Counted from the stretch's first letter, positions 30,570 to 42,487 are shown. The stretch: DNA of 64,000 nt from Bettongia penicillata ogilbyi (GCA_023548195.1 JAJHZJ010000751.1:1554501-1618500), one strand, 5' to 3'. The notes: generated by a model from the letters alone, not told the origin. Numbers and translations are program-made.

Positions 30570-32488
30570 TTTTTTTAATCATTTTTAAAGCTTCTGGACT
30601 TCTGTAAGTGCTATCACTACTCGCTTAATTTGACACTTATAGGACAAAGCCCAAAGAGCCCAGCCTTAGGTACAGCTCTGGAGGATGAACCTAGAGAAGG
30701 AATCTCATGAGCATGAAAGTCGATATTCCGCAAGCACTTGCTTGAAAATCCTTGCCAGAGCTAGACGTGTTATATGAGCAAAAACTATACCACTTTTAGG
30801 ATTATTTATTAACCACAATAAGTGCAAGATGACCTTGGCTACCTCTCATAACAGATGAATAAAATGAAGTCCAAACTTGTCTCCCTGCTTTGTCCACTCC
30901 TCCATGTGGGAGAAAAGTCCTTTTATTTGCCAAAATTAAAGCGAACCAAATGAAAACCCATTAGTGCTGCTAGACATGAGTGAAAAGAATGACAAATAGG
31001 AAATATACATAACTATATGTATGCCCACTGCTTTAGGAAATCTTGAAATAATGGATTTTTAGGAGTTATACTCTCCAAGAGAAGCTCTTAAAAAATAAAA
31101 AATTTAAGTACCCTTCCCCCACCCCCAAATAATAAAGGCATGTTGTCAATTAGGCCCAGAGAAATCACTGTAGCTTCCTTTCGACTGACACATATTCTAA
31201 GACTTCCCCTTCCTTCTCTGGGTATGTGAAAGGCAAATGGAATCTGAGAAATCCAGGCAGTCTCTTGGTTTGCTATGGTTCATTTTAGCTAATCCAGCCA
31301 TCCAGCACAGCAGGGGGAAAACTGCTGTATCTTGTGAAACAAGAGCATGAATAATTAAAACTCTGTTATTAATGAACTTTCAGTCGTTATGTAAATGAAA
31401 CTGATTTCAAGTCTAATTTGTCAGCCTGAATTCTTTTGCAGTTGTCCCTTTGTCTAGGACAAGAACTCATCATAATGGACTTGATAATAAAACTCTGGCA
31501 GACATGCTGTGTACAGTGCCCATCTGAGTTAGGGCTTTCAGCATGGCTAATTGATACAGTTAGCCCAGAGAAGTCTGGAAGGCATTTTGTATAGCTTTAA
31601 GGAAGAAAAGCTGCTCCCCCTCCTCTTCTGATAGGGCTGCCCATTCTTTACACATTTCTAATTACCATTTACCTTTACATGCTTTTCAAGAAAGGGGTGG
31701 CTTATAATTACTGCCTGGTAAATAGTTTCTTTTACAGCCTCATGGATGTTCAAAGAGAACAGAGTTCAAAAAGATTCCATGAAAGGAAGTCAGTGGTCCT
31801 CCAAAAATGATGGGAGAGAAAGAAAAGGAAACCAGGGTAGTTTATGGCTTTGCCATGAACTATCAATCATGTCATTGGTGATCATGGGTAATGGGTACCT
31901 TGAGTGCCTGCAGTCCATTGTTTAGTTCCATAGTTATTGTTTCTGAGTGTGAAATGACACCTTACTAAATTATTGGCTTTGAATGGTGAAATTTAACTTC
32001 TGGCCCATCACATTGTAACTCATATTTCACCAAAAGTGAAGACAGAGCCATGTTCAGCTGCAAATGAATTGTCTGAAGTTGATGAGGCAACCATATTTTG
32101 GGGAGGTTATTAGTACACTTCTTATAGATATTTTCTCCTTGAATTTTGAAAGCATGGTGGTATTTATCATCGTGGCAGAAAAGCAATCTGATTATTTCAC
32201 TTGCATATTAGATGTCTAGCATCTTAAATTAGTTTATTCAGGAATTGAAAAAATATCCAGCTAGACAAAAATTGCTAGTTATCTGTATACAGTCAGGTGC
32301 TTATTTATAAAGTAAACCTTTACGATCCAGAATTTCAAGGGGGCAAAGATCTAGTTAGAATTTACACGTTTCCTCTGTTAAAGGGACTTAACTTAGAATT
32401 TCTATGCAATTTAGAAATTAGGTGATACTCTTTTTAGGGCTTTGTATAGGTTAGTTTGGTTGGGGGGGTTTCGGAGGGGGCAGAATGA
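30570..32488. other. Repeat-poor block with candidate conserved non-coding element (31140-31600)
   Basis: No SINE or LINE recognised in 1.9 kb. Within 31140-31600 there is a run of AT-rich regulatory-type motifs: TAATTA (31352-31357), TTATTAATGA (31367-31375 region) and ATGTAAAT (31390-31397, one mismatch from a POU octamer). No coding frame of note. A conserved enhancer is inference. Confidence 0.4.
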
Positions 32489-32489
32489 A

Positions 32490-32747
32490 AATCATAATGG
32501 ACAGGTAGGTGGCACAATGGATAGAGAGAGGATCAGGCCTGGAGTCAGGAAAGCCTGAGTTCAAATTCAGCCTCAGACATTTACTAGCTGTGTGACCTTG
32601 GGCAAGTCACTTAACCCTGTTTGCCTCAATTCCTCATCTGTAAAAATGAGCTGGAGAAGGAAATGACTAACTGCTCCAGTATCTTTGCTAAGAAAACTTC
32701 AGGAGCCACTGACAGTTGAGCATAACTGAAATAACAGCAACCATAAT
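32490..32747 (+). mobile_element. MAR1-like SINE with target-site duplication
   Basis: The element (about 32499-32738) has head (acaggtaggtggcacaatgg), core (gtgaccttgggcaagtcact) and tail (ggagaaggaaatgactaact ... gctaagaaaacttcagg ... aactgaaataacagc). Flanks AATCATAAT (32490-32498) and AACCATAAT (32739-32747) differ at one base. Confidence 0.85.
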
Positions 32748-32749
32748 AA

Positions 32750-32985
32750 CAGAAAATATTTACATAGTGCTTTAGATTTTGCAAAGTACTCTACAAAATA
32801 TCCCATTTTATCCTCACACCAACCTGAGAGGTGAATGCTGTTATTATCTCTGTTTTATATAAGAGAAGACTGAGGCAGACATGTTAAGGGAGGCCCAAGT
32901 TTATACAACTAGCAAGTGACTGGGGCGGAATGTAAGTTCAGGTCTTCCTGACTCAGTGTCCAACACTGTGCTCTTTGACATCTAA
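32750..32985 (-). mobile_element. MIR SINE, antisense
   Basis: Plus strand: 'tttacatagtgctttagatt', 'cctcacaccaacctgagagg', 'ggaatgtaagttcaggtctt', 'cctgactcagtgtccaacac'. Confidence 0.8.
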
Positions 32986-32999
32986 TTGCTATAATACAT

Positions 33000-33425
33000 A
33001 AATCCAATCCAATTCTACAAGAATTTATTAAAAGGTATTAGACTCCTGTGTTCTCTGCTATCAGAAAGCTGAAATTACTGGGTTTCTTGAGTTTGAAAGT
33101 TCATATCCACCACCAAAGTTCACTACTGATGTGGCAATGTGGCCCAAGCAAAGAGGGTGGGGGAGTGTGTAGCACCACGTTGCCCAAGGGGAGGGAAACT
33201 AGCCCGGGTCAAAAATTGAGCAGATCAAAGCTCTTGGGCCAATTAGAGTGCTAACAGACTTATGAGTATCCTCTGAACTTCCAGCTTGGGTGATGTAGGG
33301 AGAATCAGTCTTCTAAAAAAAAAAACAAAACATAAAAATTAAGTACCTATTATGTCCCAGATGCTAGGTTTACAGACAAAAATGAAATAGTCTTTATCTT
33401 CCAAGAGCTTACATTTTCTAAATTA
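33000..33425. other. Mixed: repeat scraps around unassigned sequence
   Basis: 33335-33420 is a 5' fragment of the unassigned family (aagtacctattatgtcccag; 'cttccaagagcttacatttt'). 33040-33330 is not recognised. Confidence 0.4.
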
Positions 33426-36400
33426 CAAAAACAATAATGGTCTTAGTAACCAAATAAGATCTATGATTTGACTATTGAAACCACTTGTTCTGAATTTGGG
33501 CATTCAAACAGCCAAAAGCAATTCAGAGAAAACCAGATGATTTAATCCCTCTCTCTCTCTCCCCTATCCCCACCCCTCCCGCCAACAGGATTCAGCCTTT
33601 GTCTATGAGAAAAAAATCTAAAGAACTGGAGATTATCATCAATACTTCATGTCCTTTTTTTTGTTTTTGTTTTTTTTTGCTTTCATTTATCCTTACCTTA
33701 GTTTCCCAACAAGGAAAACAGATCTAATAAATCTACCACTTGCCTGGTCTTTAAGGTTTCAACCAAAATTAGATTCTCAGAAATAAGATGTTCTTGTGGA
33801 GATTTCTGTGGGCTGTAGGACAATGGAAGAAGGAGGACAATTTGGAGTGATTAGTAAGGTCAGTTCTAGAATAATTAGTGTCCAGTAAATCCTTGACAGA
33901 TCTGCCTTTAAAAGGCTGTCCGGTGCCAAGGGATCCTAGGTCAGACTTCATTTCATCCAGCCTTCACTTTCTCATTTGAGTCTATCAGCTGATAAAACAC
34001 TGAAATTCTCCTGAAGCAGCATTGCTATAACAGCTACCTAAGTGAAACATAACTATCTCCAAGTGATAAACTAAACGAGATACGACAAGATATGCAACAG
34101 ATTATTAGAAATGCCCCAAAGTCTGCAAACACCCTTCTTTTTTAAAGCCTGTACTCCTTCAGCATATTGATAAAAACCCACTTGTGAACTGGCACTTTCA
34201 ACCCTTCTTATTTTTAACAAAACCCATGCAACATTAAAACTAAATCAACGGAGCAGAAATTTCTAGCCAATTAAAATAGGTTGACTCTTTGGAAAGTTAA
34301 AAGTAAAATACGCATAACCAATAGAAATTAATTACTGTCCATTCTCAGACTTTTATTGTAAACTAGAGAGGTAATAATCACCCTAGAGATTGCCAAGAGG
34401 TAATTATTGTATATTCCTTAATTATGGCACATTAAAGTAATCCTCTTCTGCTTCTCCCTTCCTGCCTACCAACACCCACCTATAACCACCTAACTAGAAA
34501 TGCATAATCTATAATAAACAAATGCAACAACTACTCCAAAGTTATTGGTTTGCTTATAAAACTCGAAAACTCTTCTGTTCCAATGTGCACTCTCTAGACC
34601 ACAACGTTGGGCAGTCCATACTAGCCTCACCACCACCACTAGTGGGTTTTTTTTTTAAGAAATATAATCGTGATAGTACCAGGAGACATTGCTATGATAG
34701 GGAAAATTCCTCTGAACTATCTTTTCCCATGAACAATTAGTCAAACCTAAAAGAACCAATTTTGAAAATAAGGAAAGACCAGTAAAGGAACACATATCCC
34801 AATTAAGAATGTGGTAGAACTCACATCTAACTATCTATTTCTCCTTTTAGAAAAGAGAAAGGGGAAAAAATATTGCTGGTTGTACCAAAAGCACTAGTCC
34901 CAGCTAAAAAATTTCATAGCACTTCAGTCAGAGCTCAGCTAATGAATATAAGTTACCTTGGTGGATCTGAGCTAACTTTGAAATTAAAGTCCCTATACTT
35001 TGGATGCAAGCAGAGCTAAGCTGAAGGAACAAAATGGACTTAATAAACTCCATTGTGCTTTTCTATCCCTAGTGAGATTTCTTTCCCATCCATGACCAAT
35101 TGGCATTATTTTTTCAGTGACTGGTACTTTTGTGCTCCAGATTGGGATTTTCTGGGAGTGATTAGCACTTTTCATCAGTGATTGACAGGTTCAACCAGAA
35201 AGGAGACAATAGGAAGAATCATTAGGAATTCAAATGTAAGGTTAGTGTGTGTTGGCTTTAGGACTGGAGTTTAGCTGTAGTGAATGATAGCCAGAAAGAA
35301 GAAAACTTTGTCACTTTCAATGTATACTCTCCATCTTTGTTGTAAATTTCAAGGGAAAAAAGATGGGAGTTTTTTTGCTCACAAAATCTGCCATAAACAA
35401 TTAAGAAAAATCAATCTCTAATCATTTAGGATTCTTTTTTATATCCTGCATTATTAGATCTTCTAATCAGTTCTTTGACTATGATATTTCTAGATAGTTC
35501 TCTTTCTCTCCCTTTGTCTCTTTCTCTCTTTCTGTGTCTGTCTTCATCTCTCTCTTTCTGTCTCTCTATCTCTCTCTCCCCACCTCTTTTTCTGTAGAGA
35601 CTCCTCAGACCCACATAACTGCATTTGATATTCCCATAGATTGAGAAGAGAGAAGGGCATTGTTTTCCTAAGAAAAACTGGAAGTGAGATATGATGAAAC
35701 TCTCCATTACACCCAAGGAAAGATACCTTAGGGAAACAATTACGGTGAATGATTTTAGCATTGACCAGTAATTGATAATTGGCCACAAATAATTAGGGAA
35801 GAATGTATCACCACTGTTGTAAATTATGCTAATCGGGCAGCATCTTCCCTGGGTGCTGATGCTGCATGGAGCAGAGTTTCTTATGAGTAATTTTGTTTTA
35901 AATTCAGATTACGAACTTAGCATACTATGCTTGACAATTTAATCTTGTTTGGCATCAAAGCCAAGCCTGATAATACAGAATTACACAAGTCTAATCAAAG
36001 CAGGTTGTTCTACAGGAGTCACTTAATGAGGGTTGACTTTTTCCAGGGAAAAGCAGCTCTCTGAATAAGCAGTTAACTGTGTTAGAAAGTTAGGAGGAAA
36101 ACAGGGCAAAGCATGCCACTAGGAATGGAACTGCACATTTGAATGAACTCTCCTAAGTTGTAGGTATCTAATGGAGCATGTCAGCAATCCAATACTCTCC
36201 ATATCCAGTCGTCACCACATCTTATTTTTAAGTCTCTGTGCTGCTCTCTATTCCAGCTGCATTTAAGAGATTTTGACGAATTTGTGCCATGTCTTCATCA
36301 ACCTAGTATTTTTTTCTGTTTCAGTTGATACACAAAGGTTTGGAACTCACGTGGGCAGGACTTTAATATGCTGTGATAGCAGCAGAAAACCAATGCATCA

Positions 36401-36510
36401 TGCTAACAAATGGAAACTGTCACTGAACCTGGGTGGAAGCAAGGGATGAAGAAAAGGCACAAGATCATGGGATTGGCTAGTTTTGCATTTGATGTAGTCA
36501 TAGTAGTAGC
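33426..36510. other. Long repeat-poor island with homeodomain-type motif clusters
   Basis: About 3.1 kb without a recognisable interspersed repeat; only low-complexity TC (33548-33563; 35500-35583) and T-rich tracts. 34260-34430 holds three TAATTA cores (34328-34334, 34401-34406, 34418-34424), a CCAAT at 34318-34322 and a TTTATTG. 35820-36060 holds ATGCTAAT (35826-35833) and TTGGC-N6-GCCAA (35949-35964). Frames of up to 120 codons (35426-35788 minus) fall on the TC tract and are artefacts. Confidence 0.4.
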
Positions 36511-36514
36511 AGTA

Positions 36515-36768
36515 ATGACAATAGCAGAAATAATAATAGCCAGCACTTAGTTGGTGTGCTTTACATTTGCTGTTTCATTTGATCCTCGAGCTAATTCTGA
36601 GGTAGAGATGTTCGTCTTATGTCCATTTTACAGAAGAATAAATTCATCAGAGAGGTTAAGTGATGTGACCAGGGTCATAGCTATTAAGAAGTGTGTGAGG
36701 GCAGACTCAGATCTAGGTCTTCCTGACTCCCAATCTAGCAATGTCTCACCTAGGTACTTTTATATCTC
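36515..36768 (-). mobile_element. MIR SINE, antisense
   Basis: Plus strand: 'ataatagccagcacttagtt', 'gatcctcgagctaattctga', 'gagaggttaagtgatgtgac', 'gtcttcctgactcccaatct'. Confidence 0.8.
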
Positions 36769-36779
36769 CAAGCTGTCTG

Positions 36780-37072
36780 TATTACAGATTTTCCCTTTCC
36801 TTTCCTTCCCTCCCTTCCTTTCCTTCCTATTTCCCCACAAAAAAACCTTCTGTACTCCCCTTTGATGTTCATACTTTTCCTCTAAGCTTACCTTCCTTTT
36901 ACCTTGTATATATCTCATGTGTACATATCTTCCATACATTCTTTCTTCTATTGGGATTAGGTCATTGAGGACAGGGACCATGCCTTTGCCTTTCCTTTTT
37001 ATTCCCAACACTTAATAGAATGCCTGGAACATGGTAAACATGTAATAAATGATTATTGACTTGACTTAAAGT
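36780..37072 (+). mobile_element. L2 3' end
   Basis: Contains 'catctatcttcc'-like text, 'ggtcattgaggacagggacc', 'ttcccaacacttaatagaat', 'gcctggaacatggtaaacat' and 'aataaatgattattgac'. A TTCC-rich stretch (36790-36830) precedes it. Confidence 0.7.
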
Positions 37073-37211
37073 ACTGAATTGTGTAAAGTTACCAACAACC
37101 TGTCCTGGGGAAAAATTAAAAAAACCCTTCTTTGGTACCATTCACATGATTTGTGTACATGATTCCTTGACCTGCTCTCTATTAGGAAATAATTTCTCAC
37201 CTTGATGAGTT

Positions 37212-37402
37212 CATCATATCATAGAATTGTAGATTTAGACCCAGAAAGGACCCCAGAGTCCATCAAGACCCCATTATCCTCTCACAGCTGAGAAAAATGA
37301 GGCACAGAGAGATTAAGTGATTTACCCAGAATTCACAGCTAGTAAGTCCTTCTGACGCTTGAGCCCAGCCAGCACTCGATTCACTATCACTGCCCATCTC
37401 AT
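37212..37402 (-). mobile_element. MIR-type SINE, antisense
   Basis: Plus strand: 'tagaattgtagatttagacc', 'gagaaaaatgaggcacagag', 'agtgatttacccagaattca', 'cagccagcactcgattcact'. Confidence 0.75.
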
Positions 37403-38005
37403 CTCAATGAATCTTTTTCCTAAACAAACCACTGTCACCAGATTGCTTTCCATTTTCCTTGCACAATATGAAAGCTTTGTCAGTGTATTTCTAAAATGTC
37501 TTTTTTTCCTAATATAAACTGTAGTTCTCTATCCTCTCTTATGAATGGCTGAACCATTTCCAAGTAAACCACTGGAGTGTGGCTTAGATGAAGCAAGCTT
37601 CTAGATAAGCCAGGTATCTGGAATGCTAAGATCAGAGATTTCGAGCTAGAAGCCACATAACAGCACTCCATTGCCTTTGTACCTTTGTCCCTGCCTCTAC
37701 TCCTCCCTCACAGACTTCTCTTTTTCTACTATGCAACACAAGCAAAACTTTGTACATGAAGCCTTTCCTGACCCCCTCAAATGGCAGCGCTCTTCCTCCA
37801 GGGGTGTTCTGGTAAATGTTTACCACCATCTCTTTGAAAATGCAGGAAACACTAAAGTTCAATCTGAATTATTAACATTTTCCCATAACTTTTTAAAGTC
37901 TAAAAATCAACAAAATAATAAACCAAGTCCTAATTTATAGTATTTGTTGATTTCTGAAGTGTAAATTCTCCCACCGGACATTTGACAACATTCTACAGAT
38001 CCAAG
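37403..38005. other. Unassigned, with L2-like text at 37670-37810
   Basis: 37670-37810 (cctccctcacagacttctc; 'aagcctttcctgaccccctc') resembles the L2 3' region but is too worn to be sure. The rest is unrecognised. Confidence 0.35.
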
Positions 38006-38007
38006 TC

Positions 38008-38205
38008 AGAAATGGCTGTAACATCCCCCTGGCTAGAAGGCACACCAGAGGTCATATTATACAATATTGCTGTTTTACAGATGGGAAAACTGAGGCTCAG
38101 AGTTACTTAGCAATGAATCCAAAGTCACATGTCCAGTAAATAATAAAGCCATAATTCAAACCCAGGTGTTCTGACTCTAAATCCAGCATTCTTCTTATAA
38201 TATAA
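38008..38205 (-). mobile_element. MIR-type SINE, antisense
   Basis: Plus strand: 'tttacagatgggaaaactga', 'ccaaagtcacatgtccagta', 'ttcaaacccaggtgttctga', 'ctctaaatccagcattct'. Confidence 0.75.
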
Positions 38206-38960
38206 TCTTGACATCTAATAAAAGACTTTCTCAAATAAGGAGTATATAGGGTTCTTCTGGAACTAAAATTGATCAAAAGTTAAATCAGATTTTCCACAGA
38301 ATTCCAAATGAAAGGAAGTGACTCATTCTTTTTCCAGTCTCTTCTTTTCCATTCTCTTCATACCTGATCTCATTCATTCTAAACCCCAATACTGGGGGCT
38401 GAGAATATTAATCTTGATTCTTTTTCCTGTCTGACTACAAACATAGCAGGCATTCAGTGATTATTTGTTGAATAACCAAAGGCCAGGTTCCTTGCAGAAT
38501 TGAGTACCACCTACATTCCACCATTATGTTTTCTGTTGCTCCCGGTTCTGACCCTAGTTGTAGGCATGGCAGTACTGATCCCCCCAGCCCCCTTTCTTCT
38601 CTTGTCTCCATGCATTCAGCCTCTCTGTACTTTGTCATTTGCTAGGTCACCACCTTCTCAAATCCCTCTAGAAAATTCATTTCTTGTGTGACACCTTTCT
38701 ATGACAGCTTCTCAATGAAGTTTTTCCCCAGAGGAAAAGAAAAGAAATGGATTCTTTAAAGAAAAAAAAGTCAAGGAAACTCATACACCTGTGGTTTTGG
38801 ACGTGCTGTGTGTCTAATCCTCTTCCTATTTCTACATGTGCGTTGGGTTGCGTAGACATTCAGACGCAGAAATCAGCCCATTTGTAATTTGCCTTTTGGT
38901 ACTTACCCAAGGACTTAATTCAGGAATTAAAAAACAATGGAATTATAAACCAAAATGCTA
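38206..38960 (+). other. Worn L2 3' end (about 38390-38490) in unassigned sequence
   Basis: 'gactacaaacatagcaggca' and 'ttatttgttgaataacc' are an L2 terminus. Flanks are unrecognised. Confidence 0.4.
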
Positions 38961-38961
38961 A

Positions 38962-39140
38962 GAGAAAATCATGGATTTCAAGTTGGAAGAGAACTTCAAG
39001 GTCACCTAATCCAACTGTCTCATTTTACAGATGAGAAAACTGAGACCCAGGGATATTCAGTGACTTGCCAAGATCATATGGGTAGCAAAGTATCAGAGCA
39101 AGATTTGAACACACAGTCATTGCTCTAAAAATGTTTACTA
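38962..39140 (-). mobile_element. MIR-type SINE, antisense
   Basis: Plus strand: 'atttcaagttggaagagaac', 'cattttacagatgagaaaac', 'gcaagatttgaacacacagt'. Confidence 0.75.
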
Positions 39141-39219
39141 ATTTAAAAAAAAAATACAGTTCATAAAGAAATAGGTTAAGAAAATTCTTATTGGCTTGAT
39201 CTCAATGTTATCAAAAAGG

Positions 39220-39405
39220 GCAATGATAATAAATAACTGATATTTACATAGTACTTTAAAATTTGCCGAAGTTCATGCTTACATTGCAGTTCAAGTTCTT
39301 TAATTTGTCTTATTTGAACTTCATAGAAAACCCCAAACTATTATTATATTCATTTCACAGAAGAAGAAACAGAGGCTCAAAAAATCTAAATGACTTTTCC
39401 AAGAT
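39220..39405 (-). mobile_element. MIR SINE, antisense
   Basis: Plus strand: 'tatttacatagtactttaaa', 'catttcacagaagaagaaac', 'agaggctcaaaaaatctaaa'. Confidence 0.65.
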
Positions 39406-39499
39406 CTCTGAGGGCATTTCACACAGGTTCTCCGTAATTGCAATAACAGAATTCTATCTTTTTTTCCATATTGCCTCTGGGATACCCTTGAGAGATACC

Positions 39500-40640
39500 A
39501 GGTTAGACTCATTTCTTTTTTGAATGGAGTTGCTAAACTGTCAGATGAAGGGAATCATGGGCCTCTTGACCCTGATCTTTTCATCATTTTCGTCAATACC
39601 TTTCAGTTGTTTCAGTCATGTCTGACTCTTCATGACCCCATTTTGGGTTTTCTTGTCAAAGATACTAAAGTGGTTTGCCATTTCCTTCTTCAGCTCATTT
39701 TACAGATGAGGAAATGGAAGCAAAGAAGATTAAGTGACTTGCCTGGGGTCACCCAGCTAAAAAGTATCTGAGGTCAGATTTGAACTCACAAAGATAAATT
39801 TTCCTGACTCCCAATCCAGCACTCTCTCCACTGCATCATCTAGCTACCTCAATAACACCTTGACGTGTGATGAATGTTATTATGTTTATCAAATCTGCAG
39901 ATAACTCAAAGTTGGGAAGAAACATTAACAAAGCATTTCACAAAAAATGGAACACAAAGAGATCTTTTCAGCTCATAATAATGGGCTACATTTAACAAGA
40001 TGAACTCAATGGGGATAAATGTAAAATTATAATTTCAGTTTAAAAAATGACTCCAGAAATACAGAATAGAAAAGCCAGCACTAGGTCAGAATTGTCCATG
40101 TGTAATAGACCTGGCAGATGTAATGATTGGCATGCCCAAGGTAAGTTGGCAAGCTCATAGTATCTTAGGTGCCCCAAAAGAAGAAATTAAGGTCTAGAGC
40201 AAAAGACTACATATGAAGGAGAGTGACAAAAGTGGTGAGGCAAGAGGATTAATTGAAGGATCTGGAGATGTTTTTTCTTGTAGAAGAATCTAGCAATGGC
40301 ACAACAGTTGTTTCAAATAGTTAAACATTTGTCAGGAGGAGGAAGAGTTAAATATTTTCTTAACTTGTCCCCACAGGGGAGAACCAGGAACAATGAACAG
40401 CAGTTGCAGAGAGGCAGAATTTAGACCCCACATGTAGAAATTCAGAATTTCCCCAAAGTGAAATAGACTATTTTAAGAAGTAGTGAGTTTCCCATAGTCA
40501 GATTTCTTCAAGCGGAGGTTGAATGACCATTGATTAGCAAACTTTGAACAATATCCATACACACTCTTCAGATACTGACTGGACTAAATGACCTCTGAGA
40601 TTTCCTCCAATTGTGATTTTCTAAGGTCCTGTGAGATATT
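39500..40640 (+). mobile_element. L3/CR1 LINE, sense, split by a MAR1-like SINE
   Basis: 39515-39600 and 39857-40640 form one L3. The left piece ends 'ttcatcattttcgtcaatac'. The right piece continues with 'ttatcaaatctgcagataac', 'tcaaagttgggaagaaacat', 'acatttaacaagatgaactc', 'aatagttaaacatttgtcag', 'gtagtgagtttcccatagtc', and the end 'gactggactaaatgacctct'. Frames are broken. Confidence 0.75.
39593..39856 (-). mobile_element. MAR1-like SINE, antisense, nested in L3
   Basis: The element spans 39601-39848. Plus strand: 'tttcagtcatgtctgactct', 'cattttgggttttcttgtca', 'gtggtttgccatttccttct', 'gtgacttgcctggggtcacc', 'gatttgaactcacaaagata', 'tccactgcatcatctagcta'. Flanks TCAATACC (39593-39600) and TCAATAAC (39849-39856) are a likely target-site duplication. 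Confidence 0.85.
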
Positions 40641-40960
40641 TTGCCTTTGTACCACTGTAACTCTTCAAATAACATGCATTAATCATGTCAGACTTCTGAG
40701 CTGCTTTTGAATTCCTGACTCATTTGGACTTACTACCTTATTTGATGCAAGCTTTGATCCATAGGACTTTAAGACAAAACACATGAAGATGCTTTGTGTA
40801 ATATCAGTAGAGGAGGTCTATCTGTTATCAGCCTATATAGCCACTAGATGTCAATGCAATATGTTTATCTGGAATGTTTAATAAAGAAGTTTTATAACAT
40901 AATTTCCATTATTAAAAGAATAACTATTTTCTTTGCATGACATTTTCATATGAAAATAAT
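40641..40960. other. Unassigned sequence
   Basis: No repeat recognised. Confidence 0.3.
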
Positions 40961-40964
40961 CCAG

Positions 40965-41335
40965 TTCAACTCAACAAACATTTATCAGGTGCCTACTGTT
41001 TGCAAGACACTGTGCTAAGCACTGACGATATAAAGACAAGAAGTCCTGCCTCAGTCCACCTCAAAGAGCTTCTATTGTACTGGGAGGTTTGACAGGTGCC
41101 CAGATAAGTCCATACCAAGTGATTTGAGTTCAAAGAGAGTACTACCAACATGGGATCAGTGGGAGGGGAGAATCAGGAAAGGTTTCATGAAGAAGGTGGC
41201 ATCTGAGCTAACTGCTGAAGAAACACAAAGATCCTCAGATATAGAGTACTACAAATTTGATCTCTCTGATCAAATTCATAGAGTGAATGGGATATTGGGA
41301 TATTGAGCTTGGGTTAGCATTTAATCTAGTTTGAT
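40965..41335 (+). mobile_element. Unassigned ancient repeat, long copy
   Basis: The best-preserved 5' part of this family: 'aaacatttatcaggtgccta', 'gacactgtgctaagcactga', 'cctcaaagagcttctattgt', 'aatcaggaaaggtttcatga', 'agaaggtggcatctgagcta'. The 60-codon frame at 41124-41306 is a translation of it. Confidence 0.6.
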
Positions 41336-41472
41336 AATAACACTGATGAGAAAGGGCTGCCATGGCCACATTACAAAGGGTGGAATGGGATCACAACCCC
41401 TACTTGCAGCAGGGACCCTTTTCTTTTCCCTGATTTCTCTTTTCTCTTTTGCTCTTTGACATAAGTGGCTAA

Positions 41473-41789
41473 AATCTGAACTGGGGCAGCTAGGTGGTGC
41501 AGTGGATAGAGCAGGAGTCAGGAGGACCTGACTTGAAATCTCACCTCAGACACTTGACACTCTCTAGCTGTGTGACTTTGGGCAAGTCACTTGACCCCAA
41601 TTGCCTCATCCTGGGTCTTCTCCAGTCATCCTGATGAATATCTGGTCACTGGATTCAGATGAGTCTGGAGGAGAAGTGAGGGTGATGACCTGAACAGCCC
41701 ACATTCACTCAAAATTAAGTCAAGTGCAAGTCATATCATTTCTCTGTCTCCTTTGGCAGCAAAGGACAAACACAAACACAATCTGAATT
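41473..41789 (+). mobile_element. tRNA-headed SINE with 'gatgaatatctggtcactgg' tail, with target-site duplication
   Basis: The element spans 41483-41779: head 'ggggcagctaggtggtgcag', core 'gtgtgactttgggcaagtca', tail 'tcctgatgaatatctggtca' through 'cagcaaaggacaaacaca'. Flanks AATCTGAACT (41473-41482) and AATCTGAATT (41780-41789) differ at one base. Confidence 0.85.
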
Positions 41790-41824
41790 ATGGTATATAT
41801 GACTATAAATTAAGCAAGTTAGTA

Positions 41825-42119
41825 TTTTCATAAATAAGGCAGCTGGGTGGCATGGTGTATAGAGTGCCAGGTCTTGAGTCAGGAAGATTCATCTTTGTCA
41901 GTTCAAATCTGGCCTCAAATACCTACTAGCTGCATGATCCTGGGCAAATCACTTAACCCTGTTTGCCTCATTTTCTCATTGGTAAAATGAGCTGAAGAAG
42001 GAAATGGCAAATCACCCTAATATCTTAGCCAAAAACACCAATAACCTGTTCAAAAAAACTGAGGTCATACAGTTGGACATGACTGAAACAACTGAAAAAC
42101 AACAAAAATTTTCATAAAT
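41825..42119 (+). mobile_element. MAR1-like SINE with perfect target-site duplication
   Basis: The element spans 41836-42108: head 'ggcagctgggtggcatggtg', core 'gatcctgggcaaatcactta', tail 'gaaggaaatggcaaatcacc' to 'gactgaaacaactgaaaaac'. TTTTCATAAAT flanks it exactly on both sides (41825-41835, 42109-42119). Confidence 0.88.
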
Positions 42120-42191
42120 GCTTATTAAACAAATGGATTGATAAATGAGTAATTAAATGTGTAAATGAACAAAGGAATGTTTTGGTTGTGA

Positions 42192-42335
42192 TCATATATA
42201 TATAGAGACACACATTATATATACATACACAATATATGCACATTATATATACAGACACATTTGTATATGTGCATGTGTGTTACATATGTGTGATATGTGT
42301 ACACACACATATGTATGTATGTATATTTCTTTTCC
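42192..42335. repeat. (TA)n/(CA)n/(TG)n mixed microsatellite
   Basis: TATATATA, ACACAT and TGTGTG motifs alternate over about 140 bases. Confidence 0.85.
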
Positions 42336-42487
42336 TGTATCTAAGTAAAACAGCCTATCCAAATCATGCCTAGGGCTACCTGTAACACCTCAGTACACAG
42401 GCCACTATGAGAAACACAATAATAGAAGGGAGAAAGTTAAAGGAAGAAAGGACTTAGGGCGGGGGGCAGGGAGAATGCAGGCACTAT

